Assembly: GCA_023910675.1 (NCBI GenBank)
Contig: JAAVWC010000018.1
Location: forward strand, 1-64,000
Origin: Gemmatimonas sp.
GTDB lineage: Bacteria; Gemmatimonadota; Gemmatimonadetes; Gemmatimonadales; Gemmatimonadaceae
DNA: 64,000 bases
Direction: 5' to 3'
The stretch's first letter is position 1. Each line of letters begins with the position of its first letter. The notes under the pieces were generated by a model that made no database searches, had not been told where the DNA came from, and was given only the letters and a program-made list of their open reading frames with translations. Below, one piece after another: positions 36,992 to 47,084 of the stretch. The position numbers were made by a program, and so were the translations under genes.

Positions 36992-37978
36992 ATGACGCAT
37001 CCCGATCTCCGGACCCTGAAGCCGGCGGCGCGAGCCGAGAAGTGGCGGATCGCCGTGGCCATTCGTGAAGAAGGCCTGCGCTTCAGTGACATCGGTCGCG
37101 CGTTGGTGGACGTCTCGAAGTGCTGGGATCGGTACCAGGACGGCGGCGCCAACACCCTGGCGACCCCGAAAAGCGGGCCCGCGGTCGGGGCGCATCGGTG
37201 TCTCACCGCCAAGCAACAACAGTCAGCGCAGCGCGCGATTGCGGATACGACACCCTATCAGTTGAAGCTGTCGTTCGCCTCGTGGAACCGCGCCGCCGCC
37301 GTACACTGCATTGAACGGAACTATGGGTTCACCCTGCCAGTGCGGACGATGGGGCTCGATCTCGCTCGCTGGGGCGTCGCGGCGTACTCCATCGCAGCGC
37401 GGCGCCATACCAAGAATCCGCGGATCAAGCGGCTGGCCGCCGCCAGAGGGGCGGAGATTTACTTGGGCGATGAAACGAGCCTGAGTGCGAGTGATCCGCG
37501 GGGCCGCGGCTTCGCGCCAAGAGGAAAGACGTTCGTGTGCCCGATCCTTCCGCCGCGAAGGTCATTCAGCTACCTCTCCGCGATCTACAAAACCGGCCTG
37601 CTCCGCGTTATGACGCTCAAGATGGCGGTCGACGCGCCGATGCGCATCACGTTCTTTAAGCGCCTATGCAAGGACGCGGAGCGCACGGTCGTGCTAATCC
37701 TCGGTGATCTCATCGTGCACAAGGCGACGGGCGTGCACGCTTGGATCGCAGCGAACGCGGAGCTGATCGCGATTCAATACCTGCCGCCGCACGCACCATA
37801 GCTCAAGCCCGACGAGTATCTGAACGGGGACCTTCAGGTGTAGGTCGCGCAGCGTGCGGCGGCTCTCGTTCGGGCCGAGTTGGAGAAGACGACCACGCGA
37901 CGACTGCGTTCACTGCAGCGCCGTCCCGAGTGCATCAAGAGAATATTCCATCATCCGCGGGTGCAATACGCGGCGTGA
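36992..37978 (+). pseudogene. IS630-family transposase relic
   Basis: The N-terminal helix-turn-helix, a DDE domain start (AEIYLGDETSLSASDPRGRGF) and an LIVHKA strand are recognisable, but the third acidic block (normally PELNPIE) reads PHAP-stop-LKPDEY and a second in-frame stop follows, before VQYAA at the end. Weak inverted repeats (GCCAGCG-TT type) near 36970 and 37994 suggest element limits of about 36950-38010. The element is dead and lies just downstream of the O-antigen ligase gene. Confidence 0.85.
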
Positions 37979-38168
37979 TGTCAACTAACCGCTGGCCCAA
38001 GCAATACCAAATCGATACCTTGCGAAGGCATCCGTAAGAGTTAATCGGGCTTGCGCGTATGTGATGCGCTGTTCGGTCAACGCACGAACACCAGCACTAT
38101 CGAATGCACCCGCCAAAATGCCAGCGCTTCGTATGAGCGCTCATGCATAGACGCCTGAACATCTTTAG

Positions 38169-39352
38169 GGAAAGTCTGAACAGGTAGGAATCGCGGGCAG
38201 TGTGGATAAACTCAGCGTCAGCGGGCGCCGACAGGCGCTCGACTGACCGCGTGCACGGCTCGTCGCGCCCCATTCACGGGGCGACATCGGCCTTTTTCGG
38301 CCGATGTCGGCGCACGCGCCGACACTACGTGCCCTGCGGCCGTAATCGATGCCGCAGCCGGAAGAGGTTGGCGAGGGTACAAAGGGCGTAGACGCGCGCC
38401 GTATTCTTGGCGAGCCCCCGGGAGCGCACCGTCGTAAAGCCCCACAGCCGCTTGATGGTGTGAAACGGATGCTCGACCATGGCGCGCACGCGCGACCGGG
38501 TGCGATTGATCGCATCCCAGTAGTCGGTCCGCTTGCCGCTCTTGTTGACGAGGTACCGGCCGCCGCTGAGCTCCCACTGCAGTTTGTCTTCGGCTTTGTA
38601 GTACGCCTTGTCGCCGTGCAGCGTCGTCTCCTGGCCGTGGAGCAAGTGGGGTAACTGGGTGATATCGGCCGTGGCCGCGTCGGTCGTGGTGATCGTGTGG
38701 ATCACGCCGCGCCGGTCGGTGCCCACGTGCACCTTCATGCCGAAGTACCACTGGTTGCCCTTCTTCGTCTGCCGCATCTCGGGATCGCGGGTCTTCGTGG
38801 CATTCTTCGTCGAGCTGGGCGCGCCAATGATGGTGGCATCGACGATGGTACCGGCCTTCAGCAAGAGCTTCCGCCCCTCAAGCAGCGCCTTCACCGCGTC
38901 GAACATCCGCGCGGTGAGCTGATGCGCCTCCAGCAGGTGGCGGAATTTGCAGATCGTGGTCTCGTCGGGCACCGTGTCGTGCAGCAGATCGATACGGGCG
39001 AAGCGGCGCATCGACTCCGAGTCGTAGAGCATGTCTTCCGCCTGCGGATCCGACAGATTGAACCACTGCTGGAGGAAGTAAATCCGGAGCATGGTCGCCA
39101 TCGGCAGGGGGCGTCGGCCACGTCCCGCTTTCGGATAGTGCGGCTCGACCAGCGCCTCGAGCGTCGCCCACGGAATCACCTGGTCCATCTCGGTGAGGAA
39201 CTGCTCGCGGCGGGTCGTCCGTCGCTTGTTCGAGAGGATCGCATCCGCAAACGTGCGCGGCTCGGTCATCCGGTAGCTCCGACAGAAGGGAAAATCGCGC
39301 GCGCCAATATTGCGATTTTCCCTCCGCGGCGCACTACTTAATCAGAGATTCC
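38169..39352 (-). mobile_element. IS5-family element, copy 1 (1184 bp)
   Basis: The ends GGAAAGTCTGAACAGG and (inward from the right) GGAATCTCTGATTAAG form imperfect inverted repeats. The target duplication TTAG is found at 38165-38168 and 39353-39356, matching the YTAR preference of the IS5 group. It has the same length as the copy at 49682. It sits in an already damaged stretch between the dead IS630 and the ABC exporter. Confidence 0.95.
38325..39269 (-). CDS. IS5-family transposase (copy 1)
   Basis: 314 residues. An N-terminal DUF772 domain (YPKAGRGRRPLPMATMLRIYFLQQWFNLSDPQAEDMLYDS) is followed by a DDE_Tnp_1 core: GTIVDATIIGAP (first Asp), GDKAYY (second Asp) and the C-terminal RTRSRVRAMVEHPFHTIKR with the catalytic Glu. 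It differs from the second copy at a handful of residues (for example MTEP versus MTEQ at the start). Confidence 0.95.
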   Translation of the reverse strand: MTEPRTFADAILSNKRRTTRREQFLTEMDQVIPWATLEALVEPHYPKAGRGRRPLPMATMLRIYFLQQWFNLSDPQAEDMLYDSESMRRFARIDLLHDTVPDETTICKFRHLLEAHQLTARMFDAVKALLEGRKLLLKAGTIVDATIIGAPSSTKNATKTRDPEMRQTKKGNQWYFGMKVHVGTDRRGVIHTITTTDAATADITQLPHLLHGQETTLHGDKAYYKAEDKLQWELSGGRYLVNKSGKRTDYWDAINRTRSRVRAMVEHPFHTIKRLWGFTTVRSRGLAKNTARVYALCTLANLFRLRHRLRPQGT

Positions 39353-39659
39353 TTAGCGATCATGATGGGGCACGCATCATCCGCGAAAAAATACCGTCAA
39401 CGGCTCGCCCCCCCCTGTAGGCGTCCACTTAGCGGAAACGTTCGCCACAGGTAACTCGTCCACAAGCAGCGCGACGAGCTAACGGATACAGCCCAATACT
39501 GTTTGTGAACTGTGCTAACGCGGTTGGTGGCTGGTATCTTGGCTCAACGTTTCCCATTGCGGGAATGTGCGGTTAGGATACCGTTGGTTTTCGGCGACAT
39601 TCATCGAGGACTATTGGAGTCCTCCAAAGCTGGCAGGAACTTTGCACAAAGAAAGGGAA

Positions 39660-41519
39660 GTGGTTACCCCAAATGCCTTCCCGTTACTGGACGCCCTTCG
39701 TCGGCTCCTTACGCCGGCGCAGTGGCGTCGTTACGGGTTGCTGCAAGTCTACTTCGTCCTAACCGGCATCGTGCAGGTAGCTGGCGTGGGTTCCATCGCG
39801 CCTTTCGTTGCCCTCGTCGCCGATCCAACTCTGGTACAGCGAAACCGCTTGATGGGCTTCGTTTACCATGCCGTGGGATTCGCGAGCGATACCGAAATGC
39901 TGATAGCAATGGCGATCTTTACCATGCTACTCGTCGCATTTTCGAATGCGGCGGCAGCGGGGGCTACGTGGTTGATCATGCGCTTTTCCTTGGCGATCGG
40001 TATAGAGATTCGCCGTGAGCTTTACGCCTCGTATCTCCTGCGCGACTTTGCTCAGCTGTCTTCCGCTAACTCGGCAGACCTTACTGCAAAAGTCACTCAG
40101 GGCGCAAATAGGGTTGTTTATAATGTGATTCAGCCCCTGCTGAACTTGGTGAGTCAGGCTATGGTGGTGCTTGCAGTCGTGATCATCCTTGTCTGGTATC
40201 GACCTGTCGCAGCGCTCGCTGTCTCGGCATTGGTAGGGGTCGGATACATCTTGCTTTTCAGAGCCGTGCGGTCCCGCCTTTCGAGGCAAGGCGCACTCGC
40301 TTGGGCTTCTATCCAAGCGAACCAGCGTCACCTCGCCGAAAGTTTCGGCGGCCTAAAGGAAATCCGACTCGCTGGCCTAACTTCAGAGTATCAGGAAAGG
40401 TTTCTCACTCAGGTCCGTCGCGGGGCGAAGGCAGAGGCGCTGGCGGTTCTATTGGCCGATACGCCACGCTTCGTACTGGAGACGTTGACCGTTTGGGTGC
40501 TTTTGGGCGTAGCAATCGGCATGTTGGGGCAAGGAGTACCCTCGCGCGACATTGTTGGTGTACTGTCCCTCTTCGCCATGGCGGGCTACAGACTTCTTCC
40601 CGCAGCCCAGAACGTCTTTAAGTACGCTGCAACGATTCGCGCGAGTTCTGAGAGCGCTTTCTCGATTCTGCCTGACGTTTTGGAGGGTCGACGTCTACTC
40701 AATGATCAGCGAGGCGACACACGATCAGAGAAGAGTGCGTCAGCTGGGTTGATTGAGTTCAAGGATGTCTGGTTTCAGTATCCGGGCGGGAAAGAGCCCG
40801 TACTGCGCGGGATCTCGGTCGCGATTCAACCAAATACCCTCACCGTAATCGTCGGGTCATCAGGATCTGGCAAGAGCACGATGGCCGACCTGCTACTAGG
40901 GTTGCTGCGCCCAGATATGGGTGATGTCACTCTCGCCGGTGCATCGATCAGTACCTTAGGTGCATCATGGCAGCGCCAGCTGGGTTACGTAGCGCAGAGT
41001 ATCTACTTGAAGGACGACACCATCGCGGCAAACATTGCTTTTGGCGAGGTGTCCCCTGACTCTAGTCGACTCAGGAAAGCTGCCCGACTTGCCGGTCTAG
41101 AGGAGGTTGTGGATTCGCTTCCGCTAAAGTTCGAATCAATGATAGGCGAGGGAGGCAGTCGGCTAAGTGGAGGACAGCGTCAAAGGATCGGCATAGCGCG
41201 TGCGCTATACCGTCAAGTTGGGGTGCTTGTTCTTGATGAAGCAACTTCGGCGCTAGACGGATCCACAGAACATGACGTGCTTGAGTCGCTTCTGGCGTTG
41301 ACTTCGACCATGACGATTGTCATGGTTGCACATAGGGTCTCAACGATCCGTGCGGCCGACAGAATTGTTCTTGTCTCCCAAGGGCGAGTAGCGGAGGAAG
41401 GGACGTTCGACGATATGATGCGAAAGAGTGAAGACTTTAGGAAACTGGTGCGCCTATCCGAGCGCAACAGTTCGCAATCTGGAGTTGACCAGATTTCTTG
41501 GAAACCCGACTCGCCCTAA
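39660..41519 (+). CDS. ABC exporter (fused membrane and ATPase domains), probable polysaccharide or lipid-linked sugar flippase
   Basis: About 619 residues from a GTG at 39660 with AAAGGGAA upstream; the frame is open from 39567, so the start is uncertain. Six transmembrane helices fill residues 20-310. The ATPase has Walker A VGSSGSGKSTMADLL, Q-loop LGYVAQSIYL, signature LSGGQRQRIGIARAL, Walker B VLVLDEATSAL and VAHR. The half-transporter layout resembles PglK/MsbA-like flippases. With no Wzx flippase seen in the window, it may move lipid-linked sugars for this locus; that is inference. Confidence 0.85.
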   Translation: MVTPNAFPLLDALRRLLTPAQWRRYGLLQVYFVLTGIVQVAGVGSIAPFVALVADPTLVQRNRLMGFVYHAVGFASDTEMLIAMAIFTMLLVAFSNAAAAGATWLIMRFSLAIGIEIRRELYASYLLRDFAQLSSANSADLTAKVTQGANRVVYNVIQPLLNLVSQAMVVLAVVIILVWYRPVAALAVSALVGVGYILLFRAVRSRLSRQGALAWASIQANQRHLAESFGGLKEIRLAGLTSEYQERFLTQVRRGAKAEALAVLLADTPRFVLETLTVWVLLGVAIGMLGQGVPSRDIVGVLSLFAMAGYRLLPAAQNVFKYAATIRASSESAFSILPDVLEGRRLLNDQRGDTRSEKSASAGLIEFKDVWFQYPGGKEPVLRGISVAIQPNTLTVIVGSSGSGKSTMADLLLGLLRPDMGDVTLAGASISTLGASWQRQLGYVAQSIYLKDDTIAANIAFGEVSPDSSRLRKAARLAGLEEVVDSLPLKFESMIGEGGSRLSGGQRQRIGIARALYRQVGVLVLDEATSALDGSTEHDVLESLLALTSTMTIVMVAHRVSTIRAADRIVLVSQGRVAEEGTFDDMMRKSEDFRKLVRLSERNSSQSGVDQISWKPDSP

Positions 41520-41731
41520 CTTCTGGGCGGAGGTGGCACATGAGATCGAATAAGGCAGAAGGCCGACGTAAGCGTCGGGTATTCAGCGACGCGTTCAAAG
41601 CCGAGGCCGTGTGGTTGATTCACGAGGCACGCGCGGGAGTGCGAGCCTCGGCGCGGATCTGACGTGAGTGTCATCACCAATGTGAAATTGCTCAGAAGTA
41701 TGGAGTGGAGTGACCCCTCTTCGTTGGACAG

Positions 41732-42652
41732 TCAGGGGGTCGAGATTTGACCGGATGAAAGGGTGAGGGCGTAGTCGGCCTCGAAGGCGTTCGGTGACCG
41801 ATAGTTTAAGGCAGAGTGCTGCCGATTGTTGTTGTAAATCACTTCCAGGAAGTGCGGAAGGTGCGTGATGATGTCCGCCATGGTGCGGTATCCGCGCGGG
41901 TAGATCTCTTCGTGCTTCAGGGTCTTCATAAAGCTCTCAACGTGGGCATTGTCATAGGGATTCCCGGCCCGTGACATGGAGCCCAGCAGGCCCGCCTCGA
42001 CAAGCCGCTCGCGGTAGCGCTTGGACGAATATTGCGATCCTCTGTCGGAGTGATGAACGCAGTCCGGCGGCGGATTCCGGCTCTCGATGGCGGCGTCCAG
42101 TGCGGCCAAGGGTAGTCGCGCATCGAGCGTAGGGCCGATGGCGTAGCCGATCACCTTGCGGGAGAACACGTCCAGCACGACGGCAAGGAACACGAAGGTC
42201 CGTTCCAGCCGCACGTAGGTGATGTCGGAAACCCACAGTTGATTCGGTCCCGTCGGGACGATCTCTGCGCGGAGATTCGGATACCAGGAACCGGACACCG
42301 CATCCGGCTCCGCGACGACCCACGGTCGGCGGCGAGCCGACGGGGGCAGCAACATCGCCTGCATGACGCGCTGGACGCGCTTGTGATTGGCGCGATGGGG
42401 ACCGGACCGAAGCGCTCGAGTGATCCGACGATAGCCATACCCTGGGAAGTCGCGCTGCACCTGCGCGATGGCCGCGCGGAGGTCGGCATCGGCATCGCTC
42501 GCGTGCGCGTCGGCCTCGCGTGGCCGTCGGTAGTAGGTACTGCGGGGCAGACCGATCATGCGACATCCTCGTCCGGCGCTGACGCCACCGGCCCGGAGAT
42601 GATCAACGACCGCCCGCTGCTCGTTGCGGGGGCGGCGATGAGCCCCCTTTTT
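41732..42652 (-). CDS. IS3-family OrfB transposase
   Basis: The DDE core has LWVSDITYVRLERTFVFLAVVLDVFSRKVIGYAI (first Asp), HHSDRGSQYSS (second Asp) and NAHVESFMKTLKHEEIY (Glu), with the end YNNNRQHSALNYRSP. The N-terminal part holds the HTH_21 motif (FPGYGYRRITRAL). Its frame is reached by a -1 shift from OrfA on A5G5 at about 42643-42652. The open frame extends farther upstream, so the exact start is a matter of frameshifting. Confidence 0.88.
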   Translation of the reverse strand, partial: KKGAHRRPRNEQRAVVDHLRAGGVSAGRGCRMIGLPRSTYYRRPREADAHASDADADLRAAIAQVQRDFPGYGYRRITRALRSGPHRANHKRVQRVMQAMLLPPSARRRPWVVAEPDAVSGSWYPNLRAEIVPTGPNQLWVSDITYVRLERTFVFLAVVLDVFSRKVIGYAIGPTLDARLPLAALDAAIESRNPPPDCVHHSDRGSQYSSKRYRERLVEAGLLGSMSRAGNPYDNAHVESFMKTLKHEEIYPRGYRTMADIITHLPHFLEVIYNNNRQHSALNYRSPNAFEADYALTLSSGQISTP

Positions 42653-42915
42653 AGCAGGTCGAGCTCCATGGTGAGCTGACCCACTTTGCGCTCGAGGGCT
42701 GCGATGTGCTGCGCGGTCTCGACCGACTCTTCCTCGCGCTGTAGATCGAGCGACAGCTCGCCAGCGTGGTACTTCTTGAGCCAGTAGTGCACGAGAGAGT
42801 GATCGACGCCGGCCTTGGTGGCCAGCCCCTTCAGGCTGCCCTCGCCAGCGAGGTACGCCTCTACGACCCCGAGTTTGAACTCGGTGCTGAACCGTCGGTA
42901 CGTCTTGCCGCGCAT
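42556..42915 (-). CDS. IS3-family OrfA
   Basis: 119 residues: a helix-turn-helix (YRRFSTEFKLGVVEAYLAGEGSLKGLATKAGVDHSLVHYWLKKY) and a coiled coil (HIAALERKVGQLTMELDLLK). The zero-frame product ends in an unrelated tail after the slippery site, as in other IS3 elements. Confidence 0.88.
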   Translation of the reverse strand: MRGKTYRRFSTEFKLGVVEAYLAGEGSLKGLATKAGVDHSLVHYWLKKYHAGELSLDLQREEESVETAQHIAALERKVGQLTMELDLLKRGLIAAPATSSGRSLIISGPVASAPDEDVA

Positions 42916-43189
42916 AAAACCTCCGAGGGGCTGCCTCGAAGGTCAAACCCTGACCCACCATCTGTCCAGTCGGTGGGGGTCACTCCATAAAAGTGTGCAA
43001 TTCTTATTGGTGTTGACAGTGAGCTCGAGATCCGGCCGGAGCAGCTGCGTTCGTGGGATCGCGGCCACGCGCGCGACCGGCGAGACGCTGGATCAGGAGA
43101 ATCGCCGCTTGCGGCGGGAGCCGGTGACGCTGCAGTAGAAGCAGGCGTTTCCGAAAGAAGCGACGGTATGCATCGTGAATGAGTCGCGA

Positions 43190-44292
43190 TGAGTTGCGCC
43201 GTGATCGCCCGCCATCTCGGCGAGTTTTCCGTGCGACTCACGTGCCGCGGCGGATCTCGACATCCCGGCCGACCCACGAAAAGGGCACGGTGTACTGGCG
43301 CCCCTCGAAGCTCACTAAACAGTCGCGGGTCACGCGACGCACTACTACGCAATCGAAGAGCTCCTGCAGCGGCGTCAGCGGACGTAGCAGGGCCTGCACT
43401 TGGCTACCACGTCTCGGCGATCAAAGACCCGTTGATGGGGCAGCTGCGGGTTGCGTGCCACTCGCCGCTGCGCTCATCGAGCGCGGCTTGCCAGGCTGGC
43501 AGATGCAGCCCTGGAAACAGAAACAGATAGACGAACTCCACCCGCGTCGTGAGGACATTCCGGTCGGTTTGCCTTTATCAGTACCACGCGCCGGACGACG
43601 CGGATCCACCGCAAAACCACATAGCGTGGCAAACGTCGCAAAGGCCGGATTGATCACCGCCGTCGGGCCCGCGCCGCAGGCGACGGCCCTTCTGAGATTA
43701 TCTACCCGCACCCACAAGGGCGCTCCGCCGTAGCGTGTGAAGATGCCGACGTCGCCCGACCGCCGCGCGAGCTGCGTCATGCCGGGACTCACCCACACAA
43801 AACGCACTCGTAGATACGAGGGCGTGCCAATCAAGCCGCGCAGCCCCACGGCCACACCCCCAATCCGTGCCGTGACGACGAACCAATTGTGTACCGCCTG
43901 CACCCTCAGTGGTGTTTCGAAGCGTCGCGCGGCCTGCACCGGCGGCGCGAGAACTGCCGTTTCAACTGTCGCCGTACTGACTGACAGCTCCCGCGAAACC
44001 CAAACTCCCGTCGCAGAAAACCATACACCACCGACGTTTCGATGCGGGTCGTGGCCAGCTCGCCGACGCGGGGGATCGGAAGAGCGCGTAAGCACACCCA
44101 CGACGCGCTACTCCCAGCCGTCCACCACCGACCGCCGATCCTGCGCCCATCGGGCGCGTCCCCGCCAAGGGATAAGTGGTACCGCGGTGTCGCTCAATCG
44201 ACGCCTAGCTGTCGGGCCACCTGCCGCACTGGGACGTCCCAGTCTCCGCTCTCTCGCGCCACGATTAGCTGCTCCCGCCGCGGCCGTGCCAT
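43190..44292 (-). pseudogene. IS21-family istA relic
   Basis: From the ATG at 44292 the frame reads an IstA-like helix-turn-helix (GDWDVPVRQVARQLGVD). After frame changes it shows the integrase-core segments VRVDNLRRAVACGAGPTAVINPAFATFATLCGF and then LLRPLTPLQELFDCVVV with EGRQYTVPFSWVGRDVEIR near 43260. Several frameshifts and missing acidic residues mark it as dead. No istB follows. It fills the space between the IS3 element and the tail of the GT2 gene. Confidence 0.7.
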
Positions 44293-44592
44293 TGTCTCCT
44301 CCATGACGGGGGCGTCGGGCAGCCCGGGCACAAAGCGGGGCCGCGGATGGCGGCCCGATAAGTGGCGACTACGGGAATTTGCTTGTACATCACAGCGGGA
44401 TTTTTGGTGACCTTCTACGAACAGATATGGCCTGTCCTTCCTACAGGCCGGTGTCCGCGAGCTTACGCGAAGCGGAAAAAACTTCGTCGATCACGTACGG
44501 CGGACGGCGCCTAACCTCGTCCAAGGCTCGCCAGAGGTACTCCCCTAGTACACCGAGCATCATCATCTGAAGGCCCGATGTGAAAGCGACTA

Positions 44593-45714
44593 GTGGGGCG
44601 TAGTTGAAATGTGGATAGCACGAGAATTGCAGCCGGATGGCGTATGTTTACTCCTGCCATGCATCTCGTGCTTACCCCCGATGACCGTCGCACGCTCGAG
44701 CAGCTCCTGCGACAGACGACGCTGAGCCAAGCCATCGCCAAGCGGGTGCGCGTGGTGCTGGCGCTGGCCGACGGGGACACCTACGCCACCATCGCGGCGC
44801 GCGCGGGGTGTACGGATCGCTTTATCGCGATCTGGAAGCGCCGCTTCCTCGAGGGCGGCGTCCTCGCCATGGCCGACGCGCCGCGCGCGGGCCGCGGGCA
44901 TGGCATGAGCGCGGCGCTGGAGGCGAAGATCGTGCGGCTGACCCTGCAGACGAAGCCCCCCGCGCCCCTCACCCATTGGTCGAGCCGGCGGCTCGCGGCC
45001 AAGCTCGGCGTGGCGCACACGACCGTCACGAAGGTGTGGAAGCTGCACGGCCTTAAGCCGCATCGCTTGGAACGATACAAGGGCAGTCCCGATCCGGAAT
45101 TCGAGACGAAAGCGGCGGACATTATTGGCCTGTACATCGCGCCGCCCACGAATGCGGTGGTGTTCTGCGTCGATGAGAAGACCGCCATCCACGCGCTGAA
45201 TCGCACGGATCCGGTGTTGCCGCTGCGCCCCGGGCGGGCCGAGACCCACGGGTTCGAGTACGTCCGGCACGGGACGCGCTCCCTCTACGCGGCGCTCGAC
45301 GTGGGCACCGGGCACGTGCAGGGCAAGGTCGCCGTGCGGCACACCAGCGCGGAATTCGTCGACTTCCTCGACACGGTCACCCGCTCCGCGCCGCGCGGGA
45401 AGGCCGTCCACTTTGTCGTCGACAACCTGTCCGCGCACAAGACCCAGGCGGTGAAAGACTGGCTCGCGGCGCATCCGCGCGTCACGATGCACGACACCCC
45501 GACCTATAGTAGCTGGCTCAATCAGGTGGAGCGTTGGTTCGCGCGCATCGAACGCGACTGCATTGCACGCGGCATCTTCACCTCGACGACGGATCTCACG
45601 CGCAAGCTCCTTCGGTACATCAAGCTCCACAACGAAACCTGCCAGCCGTTTGAGTGGCGGTACCGCGACGTCACCCGTCGCATGCCTGCTACACGAAAAT
45701 CAACTACGCCCCAC
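44593..45714 (+). mobile_element. IS630-family element (1122 bp) inside the GT2 gene
   Basis: The ends GTGGGGCGTAGTTGA are perfect 15-bp inverted repeats. The target duplication is TA (44591-44592 and 45715-45716), the hallmark of the IS630/Tc1 group. A single transposase gene fills the element and is read on the plus strand, opposite to the split gene. Confidence 0.95.
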
Positions 45715-45717
45715 TAG
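44644..45717 (+). CDS. IS630-family transposase
   Basis: About 357 residues: an HTH domain (IAKRVRVVLALADGDTYATIAARAGCTDRFIAIWKRR), then the DDE core VFCVDEKTAIHAL (Asp), HFVVDNLSAHKT (Asp) and YSSWLNQVERWFARIERD (Glu-type third residue). The start is uncertain between 44611, 44644 and 44659. Its TAG stop is formed by the last C-A-C of the element plus the duplicated target TA and the next G, so the stop is supplied by the target site. Confidence 0.92.
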   Translation: MFTPAMHLVLTPDDRRTLEQLLRQTTLSQAIAKRVRVVLALADGDTYATIAARAGCTDRFIAIWKRRFLEGGVLAMADAPRAGRGHGMSAALEAKIVRLTLQTKPPAPLTHWSSRRLAAKLGVAHTTVTKVWKLHGLKPHRLERYKGSPDPEFETKAADIIGLYIAPPTNAVVFCVDEKTAIHALNRTDPVLPLRPGRAETHGFEYVRHGTRSLYAALDVGTGHVQGKVAVRHTSAEFVDFLDTVTRSAPRGKAVHFVVDNLSAHKTQAVKDWLAAHPRVTMHDTPTYSSWLNQVERWFARIERDCIARGIFTSTTDLTRKLLRYIKLHNETCQPFEWRYRDVTRRMPATRKSTTPH

Positions 45718-47084
45718 TGCCGCCATACTCGGCCATCCGCGAACATCAGTACCGTGCCGCAGCCGGTCGTAAATGATGATCAGCCCGTAGGTGAATGCGA
45801 TGAGCGCAAACACGAGCCCAGTCAGCGAAACGGCGCGAACCGGCACGTATGAGAAGGCAACGAACGAGTCGATCACTAGCTTGATCTTCTTGGAAAGCGT
45901 CCACCGGGATTTCCCCGCGCGACGGGCACGCCGCACGTAGGGTATGGCCACGTGTGGGAAACCCAGCCAAAAGATCAACGTCATCAAATTCGTGTTCTTT
46001 TCGCTAACCCGGCACACTTCGTTTACTACTTGCCGGTCAATAAGGAAGAAATCAAACCCGCCTGAGGGATAATCTCGGATGGCGAACCGCCGTATCAATG
46101 CGTAATACGAATTCGCGAACAGCTTCTGCCCAAACGACTCTTCTCGGTCGGCTCGTACAGCGAAGACGGCCTTCTGTCCCTGCTCCCACATTCTAAGCAT
46201 TTCGAGGAACAGTTCCGGTGGATCCTGAAGATCCGCCGCGATCATTCCGACGCACTCGCCGCTGGCAACGCTCATGGCCGCCTGGATCGCTGCCATAGAA
46301 CCAAAATTTCTGGTCAGTTTGACGACCGTGATCTTGTCCGGATGGCGCCCTTGGAACTCGCGCAGCACGGCCAGTGAGTCGTCGCCCGAGCCGTCGTCAA
46401 CGAAGACCAGCTCCAGCTGATGCCCAGACATCCGCTCCTCGAGCGCCAGCAACTCTGGTATGGTTGTAGGCAAATTCAGCGCGTTGTAATAAACGGGCAC
46501 GACGATCGAAACGGTTCTCACGGCCTGTGTGACCCAAGACTAGTTGCGGAAGACGTGGCAAACTCCGTTACGGCGGCGATGACCTGATCGACTTGGACGC
46601 TGTTCAAATGGGGGCCTATCGGAAGGCTGAGGGAGTGATCTGCCATTTCTTCGGCGATCGGAAAAGCGCCACGTTTCAATCCCAAATGCGCATACGCCCC
46701 AGAAAGGTGCGGCGGCGTGGGGTAGTGAATCAACGTACCGATTCCCTGCTGAGTGAGGTGCAACTGTAGCCCGTCGCGGTTTTCGTGGCGAACCACGTAA
46801 AGGTGCCATACGGGATCGGCCCACTCAGGTACGTACGGCAGCACGAGCCCGGGGAGCCCTGCGAACGCATCGCTGTAACGGTGTGCAATTGCTCTACGAC
46901 GTTCGTTCCACGCGTCTAGAAGCGGTAGTTTCGCTCGCAGCATCGCTGAGTGCAGCTCATCGAGGCGCGAATTCACTCCGGCAACTTCATTCACATATTT
47001 GCGGCGAGACCCATAGTTCCGCAGTATACGTACGCGATCTGCAATTTCCACGTCACTGGTTGTCACCGCTCCGGCATCCCCGAA

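Larger units (their letters stand above)
41669..43018 (-). mobile_element. IS3-family element (1350 bp) nested in an OrfA relic
   Basis: The ends are TGTCATCACCAAT and, inward from the right, TGTCAACACCAAT; similarity continues through AATTGC and TATGGAG to TGACCCC. The target duplication GTGAG lies at 41664-41668 and 43019-43023. It carries orfA and orfB. It differs in sequence from the IS3 element at 12184. Confidence 0.9.
41537..43140 (+). pseudogene. Older IS3-type orfA relic split by a younger IS3 element
   Basis: The left piece (41537-41668) reads SNKAEGRRKRRVFSDAFKAEAVWL, an IS3 OrfA N-terminus. The right piece (43019-43140) reads RELEIRPEQLRSWDRGHAR and, after a frame change, TGETLDQENRRLRRE. 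Deleting the younger IS and one GTGAG copy brings the halves together (ARI-stop-RELEIRPEQLRSW). A stop and a frameshift show it was dead before, or has decayed since, the insertion. Confidence 0.7.
44441..46521 (-). pseudogene. GtrB/DPM1-like family 2 glycosyltransferase split by IS630
   Basis: The upstream part (45715-46521) has the GT2 start VSIVVPVYYNALNL, the FVDDGSGDDS and AADLQDPPE metal-binding motifs, and two transmembrane segments. The last part (44441-44592) continues LVAFTSGLQMMMLGVLGEYLWRALDEV...RRPPYVIDEV and ends at 44441. Removing the IS and one TA restores one frame of about 320 residues. Such enzymes attach a sugar to undecaprenyl phosphate. Its start overlaps the FdtB stop by 4 bp, making it the last gene of the dTDP-sugar operon. 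Confidence 0.88.

Noticed and set aside
43421..44101. 226-codon minus-strand ORF as an intact gene
   Set aside because: It carries only pieces of an IstA integrase in mixed frames, so it is treated as part of the IS21 relic.
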